Shown piece by piece: positions 1 to 7,992 of a DNA stretch of 22,658 nucleotides (position 1 is the stretch's first letter; every line of letters starts with the position of its first letter). Made by a program: the position numbers and the translations under genes. Source of the stretch: Pseudomonadota bacterium (GTDB lineage: Bacteria; Pseudomonadota; Alphaproteobacteria; Rhizobiales; Xanthobacteraceae); NCBI GenBank assembly GCA_963205465.1, contig CAUJKG010000102.1:1-22658 (forward strand), read 5' to 3'. Under the pieces are notes generated by a model. The model worked only from the letters and a program-made list of their open reading frames with translations. It was not told the origin of the DNA and ran no database searches.

Positions 1-1
1 C

Positions 2-589
2 TACATCACGACCGAAGTGGGCCAGCATCAGATGTGGGCCGCGCAGCATCTGCATTTCCAGGAGCCGCGCCGCTGGATGACTTCCGGCGGTCTCGGCACC
101 ATGGGCTACGGCCTGCCGGCGGCGGTCGGCGTGCAGCTTGCTCATCCGAAGTCGCTCGTCATCGACGTTGCGGGCGAAGCCTCGGTGCTGATGACGATGC
201 AGGAAATCTCGACGGCGGTGCAGTATCGCCTGCCGATCAAGATCTTCATCCTGAACAACGAATATATGGGCATGGTGCGCCAGTGGCAGGAACTCCTGCA
301 TGGCGGGCGCTATTCGGAGAGCTATTCCGCGGCGCTGCCCGATTTCGTGAAGCTCGCGGAGGCCTATCACGCCGTCGGCATTCGCTGCGCGAAGCCGGGC
401 GATCTCGACGATGCAATCAAGGAGATGATCAACGTCGACAAGCCGGTGATCTTCGACTGCCTCGTCGACAAGGCCGAAAACTGCTTCCCGATGATCCCGT
501 CGGGGCGCGCGCATAATGAAATGATCCTGGGTGATGCCGCCGAAAGCATCGGCGATGCGGTCACCGAAGAAGGGAAGATGTTGGTGTAA
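2..589 (+). CDS. ilvB: Acetolactate synthase large subunit, C-terminal part (5' end outside window)
   Basis: This is the C-terminal ~195 residues of the catalytic subunit of acetolactate (acetohydroxyacid) synthase, the ThDP/Mg-dependent enzyme that starts valine, leucine and isoleucine synthesis. The frame is open from base 2 and continues upstream of the window. The visible part is the ThDP-binding domain: a GLGTMGYGLPAAVG segment, then IDVAGEAS...TAVQY...FILNN, the place of the family GDG(S)...NN cofactor motif, then the MGMVRQWQELL segment that closes over the active site. The motif reads GEAS, with Glu where Asp is usual. The tail (NCFPMIPSGRAHNEMIL) is typical of alphaproteobacterial IlvB. 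The stop TAA shares its last base with the ATG of ilvN (TAATG), so the subunits are translationally coupled. Any leader peptide or promoter lies outside the window. Confidence 0.97.
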   Translation, partial: YITTEVGQHQMWAAQHLHFQEPRRWMTSGGLGTMGYGLPAAVGVQLAHPKSLVIDVAGEASVLMTMQEISTAVQYRLPIKIFILNNEYMGMVRQWQELLHGGRYSESYSAALPDFVKLAEAYHAVGIRCAKPGDLDDAIKEMINVDKPVIFDCLVDKAENCFPMIPSGRAHNEMILGDAAESIGDAVTEEGKMLV

Positions 590-1143
590 TGAATATGGCT
601 ATTATCCCCACCACCTCGCACTATCCGTCGCAGCAGATCGACGAACGCCCCGAGCGCCGCACGCTGTCGGTGCTGGTCGACAACGAGCCCGGCGTGCTCG
701 CGCGCGTCATCGGCCTGTTTTCCGGCCGCGGCTACAATATTGACTCGCTCACTGTGTCGGAGACCGAGCACGAGAAGCATCTTTCGCGCATCACGATCGC
801 GACCACCGGCAAGCCGATGGTGATCGAGCAGATCAAGCATCAGCTCGAGCGGCTCGTGCCGGTGCATCGCGTCGTCGATCTCACCGAAACCGGCCGCGCG
901 CTCGAGCGCGAGCTTGCGCTGATCAAGGTGCAGGGCAAGGGCGACAACCGGGTCGAAGCCTTGCGCCTTGCCGACGCGTTCCGGGCGCGGGTGATCGATG
1001 CGACCACCGAGAGCTTCATTTTCGAGCTCACCGGAAAAAGCGACAAGATTGATCAGTTTTTGGTCCTGATGGATCCACTTGGCCTGGTCGAGTGTTCACG
1101 CACGGGGATCGCGGCAATCGCCCGCGGTCCCGAGGCGATGTAA
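589..1143 (+). CDS. ilvN: Acetolactate synthase small (regulatory) subunit
   Basis: This 184-residue regulatory subunit activates IlvB and gives it feedback inhibition by valine. An ACT domain lies at about residues 24-95; its first strand-loop-helix reads TLSVLVDNEPGVLARVIGLFSG, followed by RGYNIDSLTVSETE. The second half is the small-subunit C-terminal domain (VEALRLADAFRARVIDATTES, then the FELTG...KIDQF segment). Length is in the normal range for the long form, usually called IlvN or IlvH. The start at 589 overlaps the ilvB stop by one base; a second ATG lies two codons downstream and cannot be excluded. The N-terminal ~20 residues before the ACT domain are variable in the family. Confidence 0.97.
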   Translation: MNMAIIPTTSHYPSQQIDERPERRTLSVLVDNEPGVLARVIGLFSGRGYNIDSLTVSETEHEKHLSRITIATTGKPMVIEQIKHQLERLVPVHRVVDLTETGRALERELALIKVQGKGDNRVEALRLADAFRARVIDATTESFIFELTGKSDKIDQFLVLMDPLGLVECSRTGIAAIARGPEAM

Positions 1144-1215
1144 CGGCAGCAGAGACTCCATTGTGCGCCCGGCTTTCGAAAAGGCTGCGGCGGATTCGAA
1201 TTGCCGGGGCGCAAG

Positions 1216-1971
1216 ATGGAACTGGGCACTCATTTCTGGATCTTTCTGGCAATCGGAATTTTCGCCCAGTTGGTCGATGGCGCCTTGGGCATGGCCTTCG
1301 GCGTGATCGGCACGACGGTACTCATGAGCACAGGCGTCGCGCCCGCGCAGGCGAGCGCGATGATTCATATCGCCGAGATCTTCACGACCGCGGCCTCGGG
1401 CGTTTCGCATTATCTGAACAAGAACGTCTCCTGGACCATCGTGAAGCGCATTGCGCTGCCGGGCGTGATCGGCGGGATCATCGGTGCGACGGTGCTCGCC
1501 AATATCGACGGCAAGACAATCGCCCCGTTCGTCAATGCCTATCTCCTGCTGGTCGGGTTGATCATCCTGGTCCGGGCGGCGCGTTTGCTCGTACCGGCGG
1601 AGCCGAGCCGCCGGGGTATGCCGGTCATTGGGTTCGCGGGCGGCGCGCTGGATGCGATCGGCGGCGGCGGGTGGGGCCCGCTCGTGACCTCGACCCTGAT
1701 CGGCACCGGACACGTGCCGCGCTATGTGATTGGCTCGGTCAACCTGACCGAGTTCTTCGTGACGGTCGCCACTTCCGCGACCTTCATTCTGCATCTTGGG
1801 TGGGCCGAACTTTCGCCCGTCATTCCGCTTATTCTGGGTGGGCTGATCGCAGCACCCTTCGCGGGTTTTGCCGCACGGCTGGCGCCGACCCGCGCGCTCA
1901 TGACCGTGGTCGGCCTGCTCGTGATCGGCCTCGCGCTACGCTCATTGCTGCGCTATTTCGGCATGCTTTGA
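1216..1971 (+). CDS. TauE/SafE-family membrane protein (putative sulfite/organosulfonate exporter)
   Basis: This is a polytopic inner-membrane protein of about 251 residues, usual for the TauE/SafE family, whose characterised members are linked to export of sulfite or sulfoacetate; the substrate here is unknown. It shows the family's internal duplication: DGALGMAFGVIGTTVL near the N-terminus is echoed by GGALDAIGGGGWGPLVTSTL in the second half. I count about eight hydrophobic segments. I chose ATG 1216; an in-frame TTG at 1201 would add five residues (MPGRK) and has no better ribosome site, while a GGGG at 1206-1209 precedes the ATG. It begins 72 bases after ilvN and ends 92 bases before ilvC on the same strand, so co-transcription with the ilv genes is plausible. 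A role in branched-chain amino-acid synthesis is not evident from sequence. Confidence 0.9.
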   Translation: MELGTHFWIFLAIGIFAQLVDGALGMAFGVIGTTVLMSTGVAPAQASAMIHIAEIFTTAASGVSHYLNKNVSWTIVKRIALPGVIGGIIGATVLANIDGKTIAPFVNAYLLLVGLIILVRAARLLVPAEPSRRGMPVIGFAGGALDAIGGGGWGPLVTSTLIGTGHVPRYVIGSVNLTEFFVTVATSATFILHLGWAELSPVIPLILGGLIAAPFAGFAARLAPTRALMTVVGLLVIGLALRSLLRYFGML

Positions 1972-2063
1972 CGGGGGTTGCGGGGTATCGCCGGGCCCCC
2001 TAGAAGCTTCGGCGGAAAACATCACCAGCGGAAAAACGCCGCGCCTACGGGGGTAAAACGACT

Positions 2064-3083
2064 ATGCGTGTTTATTACGATCGCGACGCCGATCTCAATC
2101 TCATCAAGGGCAAGAAAGTCGCTGTCGTCGGCTATGGCAGCCAGGGTCATGCCCACGTGCTGAACCTGCGCGACTCCGGCGTGAAGGAAGTTGCGGTGGC
2201 GCTGCGCAAGGGTTCGCAGGGCATCAAGAAGGCCGAAGGCGAGGGCCTCAAGGTGATGGAAGTCGCGGAAGCCGCGAAGTGGGCCGACGTGATCATGATG
2301 CTCACGCCCGACGAATTGCAGGGCGATATCTATCGCGATCATCTGCACGCAAACATGAAGGAAGGCGCTGCACTCTTGTTCGCGCATGGCCTGAACGTGC
2401 ATTTCAACCTGATCGAGCCGCGCGCCGACATCGACGTCTTGATGGTCGCGCCGAAGGGTCCGGGTCACACCGTGCGTTCCGAATATCTGCGCGGCGGCGG
2501 CGTGCCGTGCCTGATTGCGATCCATCAGGACGCCTCGGGCAATGCGCATGACCTCGGCCTGTCTTATGCATCGGCGATCGGCGGCGGTCGGGCCGGCATC
2601 ATCGAGACGACTTTCAAGGAAGAATGCGAAACCGATCTGTTCGGCGAGCAGGTCGTGCTTTGCGGCGGCCTCGTCGAGCTCATCAAGGCCGGTTACGAGA
2701 CGCTGGTCGAAGCGGGCTATGCACCGGAGATGGCCTATTTCGAGTGCCTGCACGAAGTGAAGCTGATCGTCGATCTGATCTTCGAGGGCGGCATCGCGAA
2801 CATGAACTACTCGATCTCGAACACTGCCGAGTACGGTGAATATGTCACCGGTCCGCGCATCATCACCGCCGAGACTAAAGCCGAGATGAAGCGCGTGCTC
2901 GACGACATCCAGACCGGCAAGTTCACGCGCAACTGGATGCTCGAGAACAAGGTCAACCAGACTTCTTTCAAGGCGACCCGCGCCAAGCTCGCGCAGCACC
3001 CGATCGAGGAGGTCGGCGAAAAGCTCCGCGCCATGATGCCCTGGATCAAGGCCAAGGCGCTCGTGGACAAGAGCAAGAACTAA
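2064..3083 (+). CDS. ilvC: Ketol-acid reductoisomerase, class I, NADP-type
   Basis: IlvC carries out the Mg-dependent isomerisation and NADPH reduction of acetolactate or acetohydroxybutyrate, the step after IlvBN. At 339 residues it is a class I (short) enzyme. The N-terminal Rossmann domain shows VAVVGYGSQGHAHVLNLRDSG (GxGxxG at 23-28), and the following loop has Arg48 and Ser51 (ALRKGSQG), typical of NADPH rather than NADH use. The knotted C-terminal domain carries the acidic metal ligands in CETDLFGEQ and in the later FECLHEVKLIVDLI segment. The ATG at 2064 gives the usual N-terminus MRVYYDRDADL; the ribosome site is weak (GGGGG at 2050-2054). A strong terminator lies 10 bases downstream of the stop. 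Confidence 0.98.
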   Translation: MRVYYDRDADLNLIKGKKVAVVGYGSQGHAHVLNLRDSGVKEVAVALRKGSQGIKKAEGEGLKVMEVAEAAKWADVIMMLTPDELQGDIYRDHLHANMKEGAALLFAHGLNVHFNLIEPRADIDVLMVAPKGPGHTVRSEYLRGGGVPCLIAIHQDASGNAHDLGLSYASAIGGGRAGIIETTFKEECETDLFGEQVVLCGGLVELIKAGYETLVEAGYAPEMAYFECLHEVKLIVDLIFEGGIANMNYSISNTAEYGEYVTGPRIITAETKAEMKRVLDDIQTGKFTRNWMLENKVNQTSFKATRAKLAQHPIEEVGEKLRAMMPWIKAKALVDKSKN

Positions 3084-3092
3084 GAGTTCAAG

Positions 3093-3126
3093 AAACCGCC
3101 GGGCCAACGCCCGGCGGTTTTGTTTT
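3093..3126 (+). terminator. Rho-independent terminator after ilvC
   Basis: A perfect 12-bp stem, AAACCGCCGGGC (3093-3104) with GCCCGGCGGTTT (3109-3120), closes a CAAC loop and runs into TTTTGTTTT. It lies 10 bases after the ilvC stop and 36 bases before the next gene, so it most likely ends the ilv transcript. Confidence 0.9.
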
Positions 3127-3161
3127 GGGAGCATGCCCAGACAAATACGGGAGCGGCGCGC

Positions 3162-4019
3162 ATGAAGAGTGTCGTGATCACCGGTGTCTCGACCGGCATC
3201 GGCGAGGCGACCGCGAAGCTCCTCGCCGCCAGAGGCTTCAAAGTCTATGGCAGCGTGCGCAAGTCCGAAGACGGCGAGCGCCTGAAACGGGAAATCGGCG
3301 AGAGCTTCGAACCGCTTCTCTTCGATGTGATCGATGAGGCTGCCGTCAAAGCTGCTGCGGACAAAGTGCGCGCCGATCTGAACGGGCAAACGCTTGTCGG
3401 GCTCGTGAACAATGCGGGCATTTCTGTTCCGGGGCCTTCGCTCATGGTGCCGGTCGAGAAATGGCGTCACCAGCTCGAGGTGAACATCATCGGCCCGGTT
3501 ATCGTGATGCAGGCGTTCGCGCCGCTGCTTGGCACCGATCTTTCGCAGAAGGGCGAGCCCGGAAAGATCGTGAATATTTCCTCGGTCGCGGGCAAACGGG
3601 CCTTTCCGTTTCAAGGGCCTTATGCGGCGTCCAAGCACGGGCTCGAAGCGGTTTCGGAGTCCTTGCGCCGCGAGCTCATGCTTTACGGAGTCGATGTCAT
3701 CATTGTCGGCCCGGGGCCGATCAAAACCGCGATCTGGGCCAAGGGCGCCAAAGCAGACTTTTCTGCCTACGAGGGCACGCCTTATCTCGCCCCGCTGAAA
3801 AAACTCCGCGATATCATGCAGGCAGGCGGGATGAAGGGGCTGCCGCCGGAAGACGTGGCCGGGCTTATTCACCATGCGCTGACCTCGGCGCAGGTCTGGC
3901 CGCGCTACACGATCGCGCCGGGAAAATTTAAACGCTGGTTGTTGAGCAAGCTGCCGCTGCGCGTGTTTGACCGCATCATCGCAAACCAGATCGGCCTGAA
4001 GAACGTCCGCAAGGACTAG
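3162..4019 (+). CDS. Short-chain dehydrogenase/reductase (SDR), substrate unknown
   Basis: This is a 285-residue classical SDR, an NAD(P)-dependent oxidoreductase. The N-terminal cofactor motif is TGVSTGIG (TGxxxGxG), NNAG follows the fourth strand, and the catalytic set is Ser141 (in NISSVAG), Tyr154 and Lys158 (YAASK), with the expected 13-residue Ser-Tyr spacing. After the active site comes VDVIIVGPGPIKTAIW, the usual PG motif region. The C-terminal extension (PRYTIAPGKFKRWLLSKLPLRVFDRII) resembles SDRs acting on retinol, steroid or other lipophilic substrates, but specificity cannot be read from sequence. I chose ATG 3162, preceded by GGGAG at 3149-3153; an upstream TTG would start inside the ilvC terminator. 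Its stop shares the CTAG tetramer with the stop of the opposing transporter gene. Confidence 0.93.
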   Translation: MKSVVITGVSTGIGEATAKLLAARGFKVYGSVRKSEDGERLKREIGESFEPLLFDVIDEAAVKAAADKVRADLNGQTLVGLVNNAGISVPGPSLMVPVEKWRHQLEVNIIGPVIVMQAFAPLLGTDLSQKGEPGKIVNISSVAGKRAFPFQGPYAASKHGLEAVSESLRRELMLYGVDVIIVGPGPIKTAIWAKGAKADFSAYEGTPYLAPLKKLRDIMQAGGMKGLPPEDVAGLIHHALTSAQVWPRYTIAPGKFKRWLLSKLPLRVFDRIIANQIGLKNVRKD

Positions 4020-5575
4020 CGTTTCTGCAGTCGCTCGCTCAGCCAGCGGGCGGCATCTTCCACGGTTTGCTTGTTGTCTCGCCGATCCGCAAGCAGGCTT
4101 GCCTCGCGCATTTGTTCCACGTCGATAGCGCCAATCAGCGGCTTGAGTGCGGCGAGAAACGCCGCATCCTTCGCCCGTTTCGGCGCGATCAGCAGGATCG
4201 CATCATAAGGCGGGAGCGAGCGCTTGGGATCGTCGAGCACGACAAGATCATATTGCTTGATGCGGCCGTCGCTGGAGAAGGCGGAGATCACGTCAGCCTC
4301 GCCGGTGGCGACGGCCTCATACATGAAGGTGCTTTGCATCTGCCGCTGCGCGCGAAAGCGCAGACCGTAAGCGTCGCGCACGGCAGCCCATTCGGGCCGG
4401 GCCAGAAATTCGTAATCAGCGGCGATGGAAAGTTGCGGTGCGTGGATTGCGAGATCGGCGATCGTTTTGATCTTCAGTGCATCGGCGCGGCTGCGCTTCA
4501 TGGCGAGTGCATAAGAATTCTCGAAACCAAGCGGACCCAAAAGCAGGATATTCTTTCCCGCGAGCCAGTCCCGCAATTCGCGCAGCACTTCTTCGCGCGG
4601 CCGCACGTCGTTTCGCTGCATCTGGTTCGCCCAGAGCGTGCCCGAATAATCGACATAGACGTCGATTTCGTTGTTGGCGAGCGCGTCGAAGGCTATGGTC
4701 GAGCCGAGGCCGTCGAGGCGGCTTGCCGGGAGATTGGCCTTGCCAAGCTTCTGCTCGATGAGCGCGGCAAGGATGAATTGCTCCGTGAATGTCTTCGCGC
4801 CGATCACGTAGTTGCCGGCCGCGCGTTGTGCGTTGCCGGGGATGAGGGCGGCAGCGACGACGAGAGCAATGCCTGCGATGCCGCTGAAGATCCGCCGGTG
4901 CCGCTGCGTTTTCACACCGCTTTCGATCAGCGCGAGCAGTTGATCGACCGTCATGGCGAGTGCGGCCGCGGCAACGCAGCCGAACAGCACGAAGACCCAG
5001 TTCTGTGTCTGCAGGCCGGTGAAGATGTAATTGCCGAGGCTGGTCTGGCCGACGGGTGTCGAGAGCGTCGCGGTGCCGATCACCCAGACCGCCGCGGTGC
5101 GGATGCCCGCCATGATGACCGGTGCGGCAAGCGGCAGTTCGACCATGCGCAAGGATTGCACGGGCGTCATGCCTGCTCCTTGTGCGGCTTCGAGAATGGC
5201 CGGTTCGATGCCGTTCAATCCCGTGATCGTGTTCCGCAGCACCGGCAACATCGAATAAAGCGTAAGCGCGAGCAAAGAGGGCAGGAAACCAAAAGCTGAG
5301 AAGGGCGCATTGAACGCCATTGCCGTCAGGTTAGAGAGACCTAGTAGGAGCGGATAGAACAGCGCCAATAGTGCTAGGCCGGGAATGGTCTGCACGAGTG
5401 AAGCCACTGCGAGCAGTGGCCAACGCAGTGCCGCGTTACGCGACGCGAGAATGCCGAGCGGAAGGCTGATCGCAATGCCGAGCGTCAGTGCGCAAAGGCT
5501 CAGGAGGATGTGATTGCCGAGATATTCGGGCAATCGTGCTAGCGCCTGCGCGAATCGCGGATCGGAGATAATCAA
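4016..5575 (-). CDS. Fused permease / substrate-binding protein of an osmoprotectant (quaternary amine)-type ABC importer
   Basis: This 519-residue protein joins two parts that are often separate. Residues 1-~215 are a binding-protein-dependent permease domain with five to six hydrophobic segments and the cytoplasmic EAA-type loop (EAAQGAGMTPVQSLRMVELPLAAP). A further hydrophobic segment at about 229-247 passes the chain to the periplasm. Residues ~255-519 are an OpuAC/ProX-type binding domain starting NYVIGAKTFTEQFILAALIEQKL, with LGSTIAFDALANNEIDVYVDYSGTLW and a closing segment ending in the family's DAARWLSERL. Known substrates of this family include glycine betaine, choline and carnitine; the ligand here is not known. 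Translation starts at TTG 5575, overlapping the stop of the ATPase gene by four bases (TTGA), so the two are coupled. One protein supplies both channel and receptor. Confidence 0.92.
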   Translation of the reverse strand: MIISDPRFAQALARLPEYLGNHILLSLCALTLGIAISLPLGILASRNAALRWPLLAVASLVQTIPGLALLALFYPLLLGLSNLTAMAFNAPFSAFGFLPSLLALTLYSMLPVLRNTITGLNGIEPAILEAAQGAGMTPVQSLRMVELPLAAPVIMAGIRTAAVWVIGTATLSTPVGQTSLGNYIFTGLQTQNWVFVLFGCVAAAALAMTVDQLLALIESGVKTQRHRRIFSGIAGIALVVAAALIPGNAQRAAGNYVIGAKTFTEQFILAALIEQKLGKANLPASRLDGLGSTIAFDALANNEIDVYVDYSGTLWANQMQRNDVRPREEVLRELRDWLAGKNILLLGPLGFENSYALAMKRSRADALKIKTIADLAIHAPQLSIAADYEFLARPEWAAVRDAYGLRFRAQRQMQSTFMYEAVATGEADVISAFSSDGRIKQYDLVVLDDPKRSLPPYDAILLIAPKRAKDAAFLAALKPLIGAIDVEQMREASLLADRRDNKQTVEDAARWLSERLQKR

Positions 5576-6357
5576 TGCATTTCCAGAAGCGAGGCGAGTC
5601 GCTTCGCCTGCTGTTCGGGCATTTGCATGAGTGTGCGGGTGAATTCGTGCTTCGGCGCGCGCATCAATTCGGCGGGCGAGCCCGTTTCAACGATGCTGCC
5701 CCGGTTCAACACGACAATGCGGTCGGCGAGCAGCAATGCTTCGAGCACATCATGTGTGATGAGCATGGAAGTCAGCCCGAGTTCTTCATGCAAGGCGCGG
5801 TAGTCGCGGGTGAGCGCATCTCGCGTGACCGGATCGAGCGCGCCGAAGGGTTCGTCCATGAGCACGATCTTCGGTTTCGCCGCGAGTGCGCGGGCGACGC
5901 CGACGCGCTGGCGCTCGCCGCCCGACAATTCGTCCGGCATGCGAGAGCGATAGGCGAGCGGCAGCCGGACGAGCGAGAGTAACTCGTCCACGCGCTCCTC
6001 TATTGCCGTCGCATTCCAGCCAAGCAGCCGCGGCGTGATCGAAATGTTTTCCGCGACGCTCATGTGCGGAAACAGGCCGATGCCCTGAAAGACGTAGCCG
6101 ATCCGGCGGCGCAGGCTTACCGGATCGCGGGTCGCGGTTTCCTCGCCTTCGACCCACACTTTGCCAGCTGACGGATCTGCGAGGCGATTGACGAGGCGCA
6201 GGAGCGTGGTCTTGCCGGAGCCGGAAGGACCGACGATGGCAACTAATTCGCCTTGCCGGATTTCGAGCGAAATCCCCGCGAGCGCCGCTTGTTCCGCGCC
6301 CGGAAATCGCTGAACCACGTTCTGGAGCGCGATCACATGCTCGTTCATTGCTGGCAT
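5572..6357 (-). CDS. ATP-binding subunit of the osmoprotectant-type ABC importer
   Basis: This 261-residue ABC ATPase pairs with the downstream fused permease/binding protein. It has Walker A GPSGSGKTT at residues 43-51, a Q-loop region (YVFQGIGLFPHMSVAENI), signature LSGGERQRVGVARAL, Walker B IVLMDEPFGALD and a switch histidine in LITHD. This matches the OpuCA/ProV group. The C-terminal CBS domains found in many osmosensing members are absent; the chain ends shortly after the core (PEQQAKRLASLLEMH), so regulation through CBS domains is not expected. The start is either ATG 6357 (MPAMNEH) or ATG 6348 (MNEH); neither has a clear ribosome site, though GCGGG lies 8 bases before 6357. It is divergent from the aldehyde dehydrogenase gene across a 119-base gap that must hold both promoters; I could not pick a convincing -35/-10 pair there. 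Confidence 0.93.
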   Translation of the reverse strand: MPAMNEHVIALQNVVQRFPGAEQAALAGISLEIRQGELVAIVGPSGSGKTTLLRLVNRLADPSAGKVWVEGEETATRDPVSLRRRIGYVFQGIGLFPHMSVAENISITPRLLGWNATAIEERVDELLSLVRLPLAYRSRMPDELSGGERQRVGVARALAAKPKIVLMDEPFGALDPVTRDALTRDYRALHEELGLTSMLITHDVLEALLLADRIVVLNRGSIVETGSPAELMRAPKHEFTRTLMQMPEQQAKRLASLLEMH

Positions 6358-6476
6358 TATAGACCCGCTGGCGTGCTGGTAAAACCGGCTTTGCGTTCTC
6401 GACAGGCAGCCTTGGGAATGGCAAATTCGTTGGCAAGCCTACTATCAAGCAAGAAGAATGCTTTGGAGGGAGTTTC

Positions 6477-7928
6477 ATGCAGAATCTCGCGATGAAGATC
6501 GGCGGACGCGATGCCGGTTCCGCGGACGGCCGCACCTACGAGAAGAAGAATCCGTTCACGGGAGAAGTGATCGCAACCGTTCCCGACGCGGGTCCGCTCG
6601 ATGCCGTGGCCGCGGTCGGCGCGGCGGCCGCCGCCTTCAAGGAATGGTCGAAGCTGCCGCATTCAAAGCGGCGTGAAATTCTCTGGAAAGCCGCCGATCT
6701 TCTGGCGGCGCGCGCGCCGGACGTCGCGAAAACCATGACGGCCGAGACCGGCTCGACCTTCGGCTGGGGCATGTTCAACGCGATGTTCGGCGCGTCGATC
6801 CTGCGCGAAGCAGCCGCCGCAGTGACCCAGATCACCGGCGAAGTGATCCCGTCCGATCATCCCGGCAAGATCGCGATGGCGGTGCGCCAGCCGGTCGGCG
6901 TGGTCCTCGGCATTGCGCCCTGGAACGCGCCGATGATCCTCGGCGTGCGCTCGGTGGCGATGCCGCTCGCCTGCGGCAACACGGTGGTGATGAAGGCTTC
7001 GGAAGAGACGCCTGCCATGCATCGGATCATCGGTGAGGTGCTCGAAGAGGCGGGTGTGCCCGCCGGCGCGATCAATATTCTGACGACTTCGCGGGAAGGC
7101 GCGGGTGCTGCGGTCGACGCGATGATCGCCGATCCGCGGGTCAAGCGCATCAATTTCACCGGCTCGACGCATGTCGGCAAGATCATCGCGCAGAGCGCGG
7201 CCCGCTTTCTCAAGCCCGTGCTCCTGGAACTCGGTGGCAAGGCTCCGCAGGTGGTGCTCGACGACGCCAATCTCGACGATGCGGCGGCGGCGGCGAATTT
7301 TGGCGCCTTCATGCATCAGGGGCAGATCTGCATGTCGACCGAGCGCCTCATCGTGCAGAAGCCGGTGATGGACGACTTTGCCAAGAAGCTCGTTGCCAAA
7401 GCCGAAGGGTTGCGTGTGGGCGATCCGGCCAATCCGGAAAGCCAGATCGGCTGCCTCGTCTCAGAGCGCTCGGTGAAGCGCGTGCATGATCTGGTGAAGG
7501 ACGCGGTCGAACGTGGTGCGCGGGTGCTTACCGGCGGCACGCCGAACGGCATGCTGTTCCCGCCGACAGTGATCGATCGCGTGACTCCGGAAATGCGTAT
7601 CTATCGCGAGGAATCGTTCGGGCCGGTCGTGATCGTGATCCCCGCGGGCGACGATCAGGACGCGGTGCGGCTTGCGAACGATACCGAGTTCGGCCTTTCG
7701 GCGTCGGTGTTCTCAGGAAACGTTGATCGCGCCTATGCGGTGGCGTCGCAGATCGAAAGCGGTATCTGTCACATCAACTCGGCGACGGTCTCCGACGAGC
7801 CGCAGGTGCCGTTCGGTGGCGTGAAGGATTCCGGCTATGGCCGTTTTGGCGGCCGCGCCGGCATCAACGAGTTCACCGAACTGCGCTGGATGACGATCCA
7901 GACCGGCCACGCGCATTATCCGATCTGA
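6477..7928 (+). CDS. NAD(P)-dependent aldehyde dehydrogenase, vanillin/salicylaldehyde dehydrogenase-like
   Basis: This 483-residue enzyme of the ALDH superfamily oxidises an aldehyde to the acid. Catalytic features are intact: Asn150 in IAPWNAP (oxyanion hole), general base Glu251 in LELGGKAP, and nucleophile Cys285 in GQICMSTER, with the standard 34-residue Glu-Cys spacing. NFTGSTHVGK is the nucleotide-binding helix region and EESFGPVV the late ALDH motif. The GQICMSTER/AFMHQGQ wording and the short N-terminus are closest in my memory to vanillin and salicylaldehyde dehydrogenases rather than betaine aldehyde dehydrogenases, but the substrate is not proven. A strong ribosome site GGAGGGAG (6465-6472) fixes the start. 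It is divergent from the quaternary-amine-type importer, so a link to choline-type aldehydes was considered; the sequence type does not favour it. Confidence 0.93.
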   Translation: MQNLAMKIGGRDAGSADGRTYEKKNPFTGEVIATVPDAGPLDAVAAVGAAAAAFKEWSKLPHSKRREILWKAADLLAARAPDVAKTMTAETGSTFGWGMFNAMFGASILREAAAAVTQITGEVIPSDHPGKIAMAVRQPVGVVLGIAPWNAPMILGVRSVAMPLACGNTVVMKASEETPAMHRIIGEVLEEAGVPAGAINILTTSREGAGAAVDAMIADPRVKRINFTGSTHVGKIIAQSAARFLKPVLLELGGKAPQVVLDDANLDDAAAAANFGAFMHQGQICMSTERLIVQKPVMDDFAKKLVAKAEGLRVGDPANPESQIGCLVSERSVKRVHDLVKDAVERGARVLTGGTPNGMLFPPTVIDRVTPEMRIYREESFGPVVIVIPAGDDQDAVRLANDTEFGLSASVFSGNVDRAYAVASQIESGICHINSATVSDEPQVPFGGVKDSGYGRFGGRAGINEFTELRWMTIQTGHAHYPI

Positions 7929-7935
7929 TATGAGC

Positions 7936-7979
7936 CCCATGCTTTGAGACGGCGGCTTCGCCGCCTCCTCAGCATGAGG
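7936..7979 (-). repeat. REP-like palindromic element, copy A (inverted orientation)
   Basis: Read on the minus strand this starts CCTCATGCTGAGGAGG, has a GC-rich stem (GCGGC...GCCGC around a short loop), and ends with GTCTCAAAGCATGG. The outer arms pair with each other. It matches the three other copies at 7993, 13617 and 13688 in outer arm sequence and in the CTGAGGAG...GTCTC asymmetry, while the core stem differs. It lies eight bases after the aldehyde dehydrogenase stop. Confidence 0.85.
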
Positions 7980-7992
7980 CTGTTCAATTAAA

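Noticed and set aside
1968..2005. TTGACG at 1968-1973 as a -35 box for ilvC
   Set aside because: No acceptable -10 hexamer at 16-18 bases; the nearest CTAGAA is 26 bases away.
2022..3875. 617-codon open frame on the minus strand across ilvC and the SDR gene
   Set aside because: It is antisense to two clearly recognised proteins and spans their intergenic terminator; its Arg/His/Asp-rich translation has no family features and is the expected shadow of GC-biased codons.
4067..5299. 410-codon plus-strand frame opposite the fused ABC transporter protein
   Set aside because: Antisense shadow of a well-supported membrane transporter; no signal, domain or ribosome site.
6358..6476. Betaine aldehyde dehydrogenase assignment from the neighbouring quaternary-amine importer
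   Set aside because: The enzyme's motif wording is closer to vanillin/salicylaldehyde dehydrogenases, and the genes are divergent rather than in one operon.
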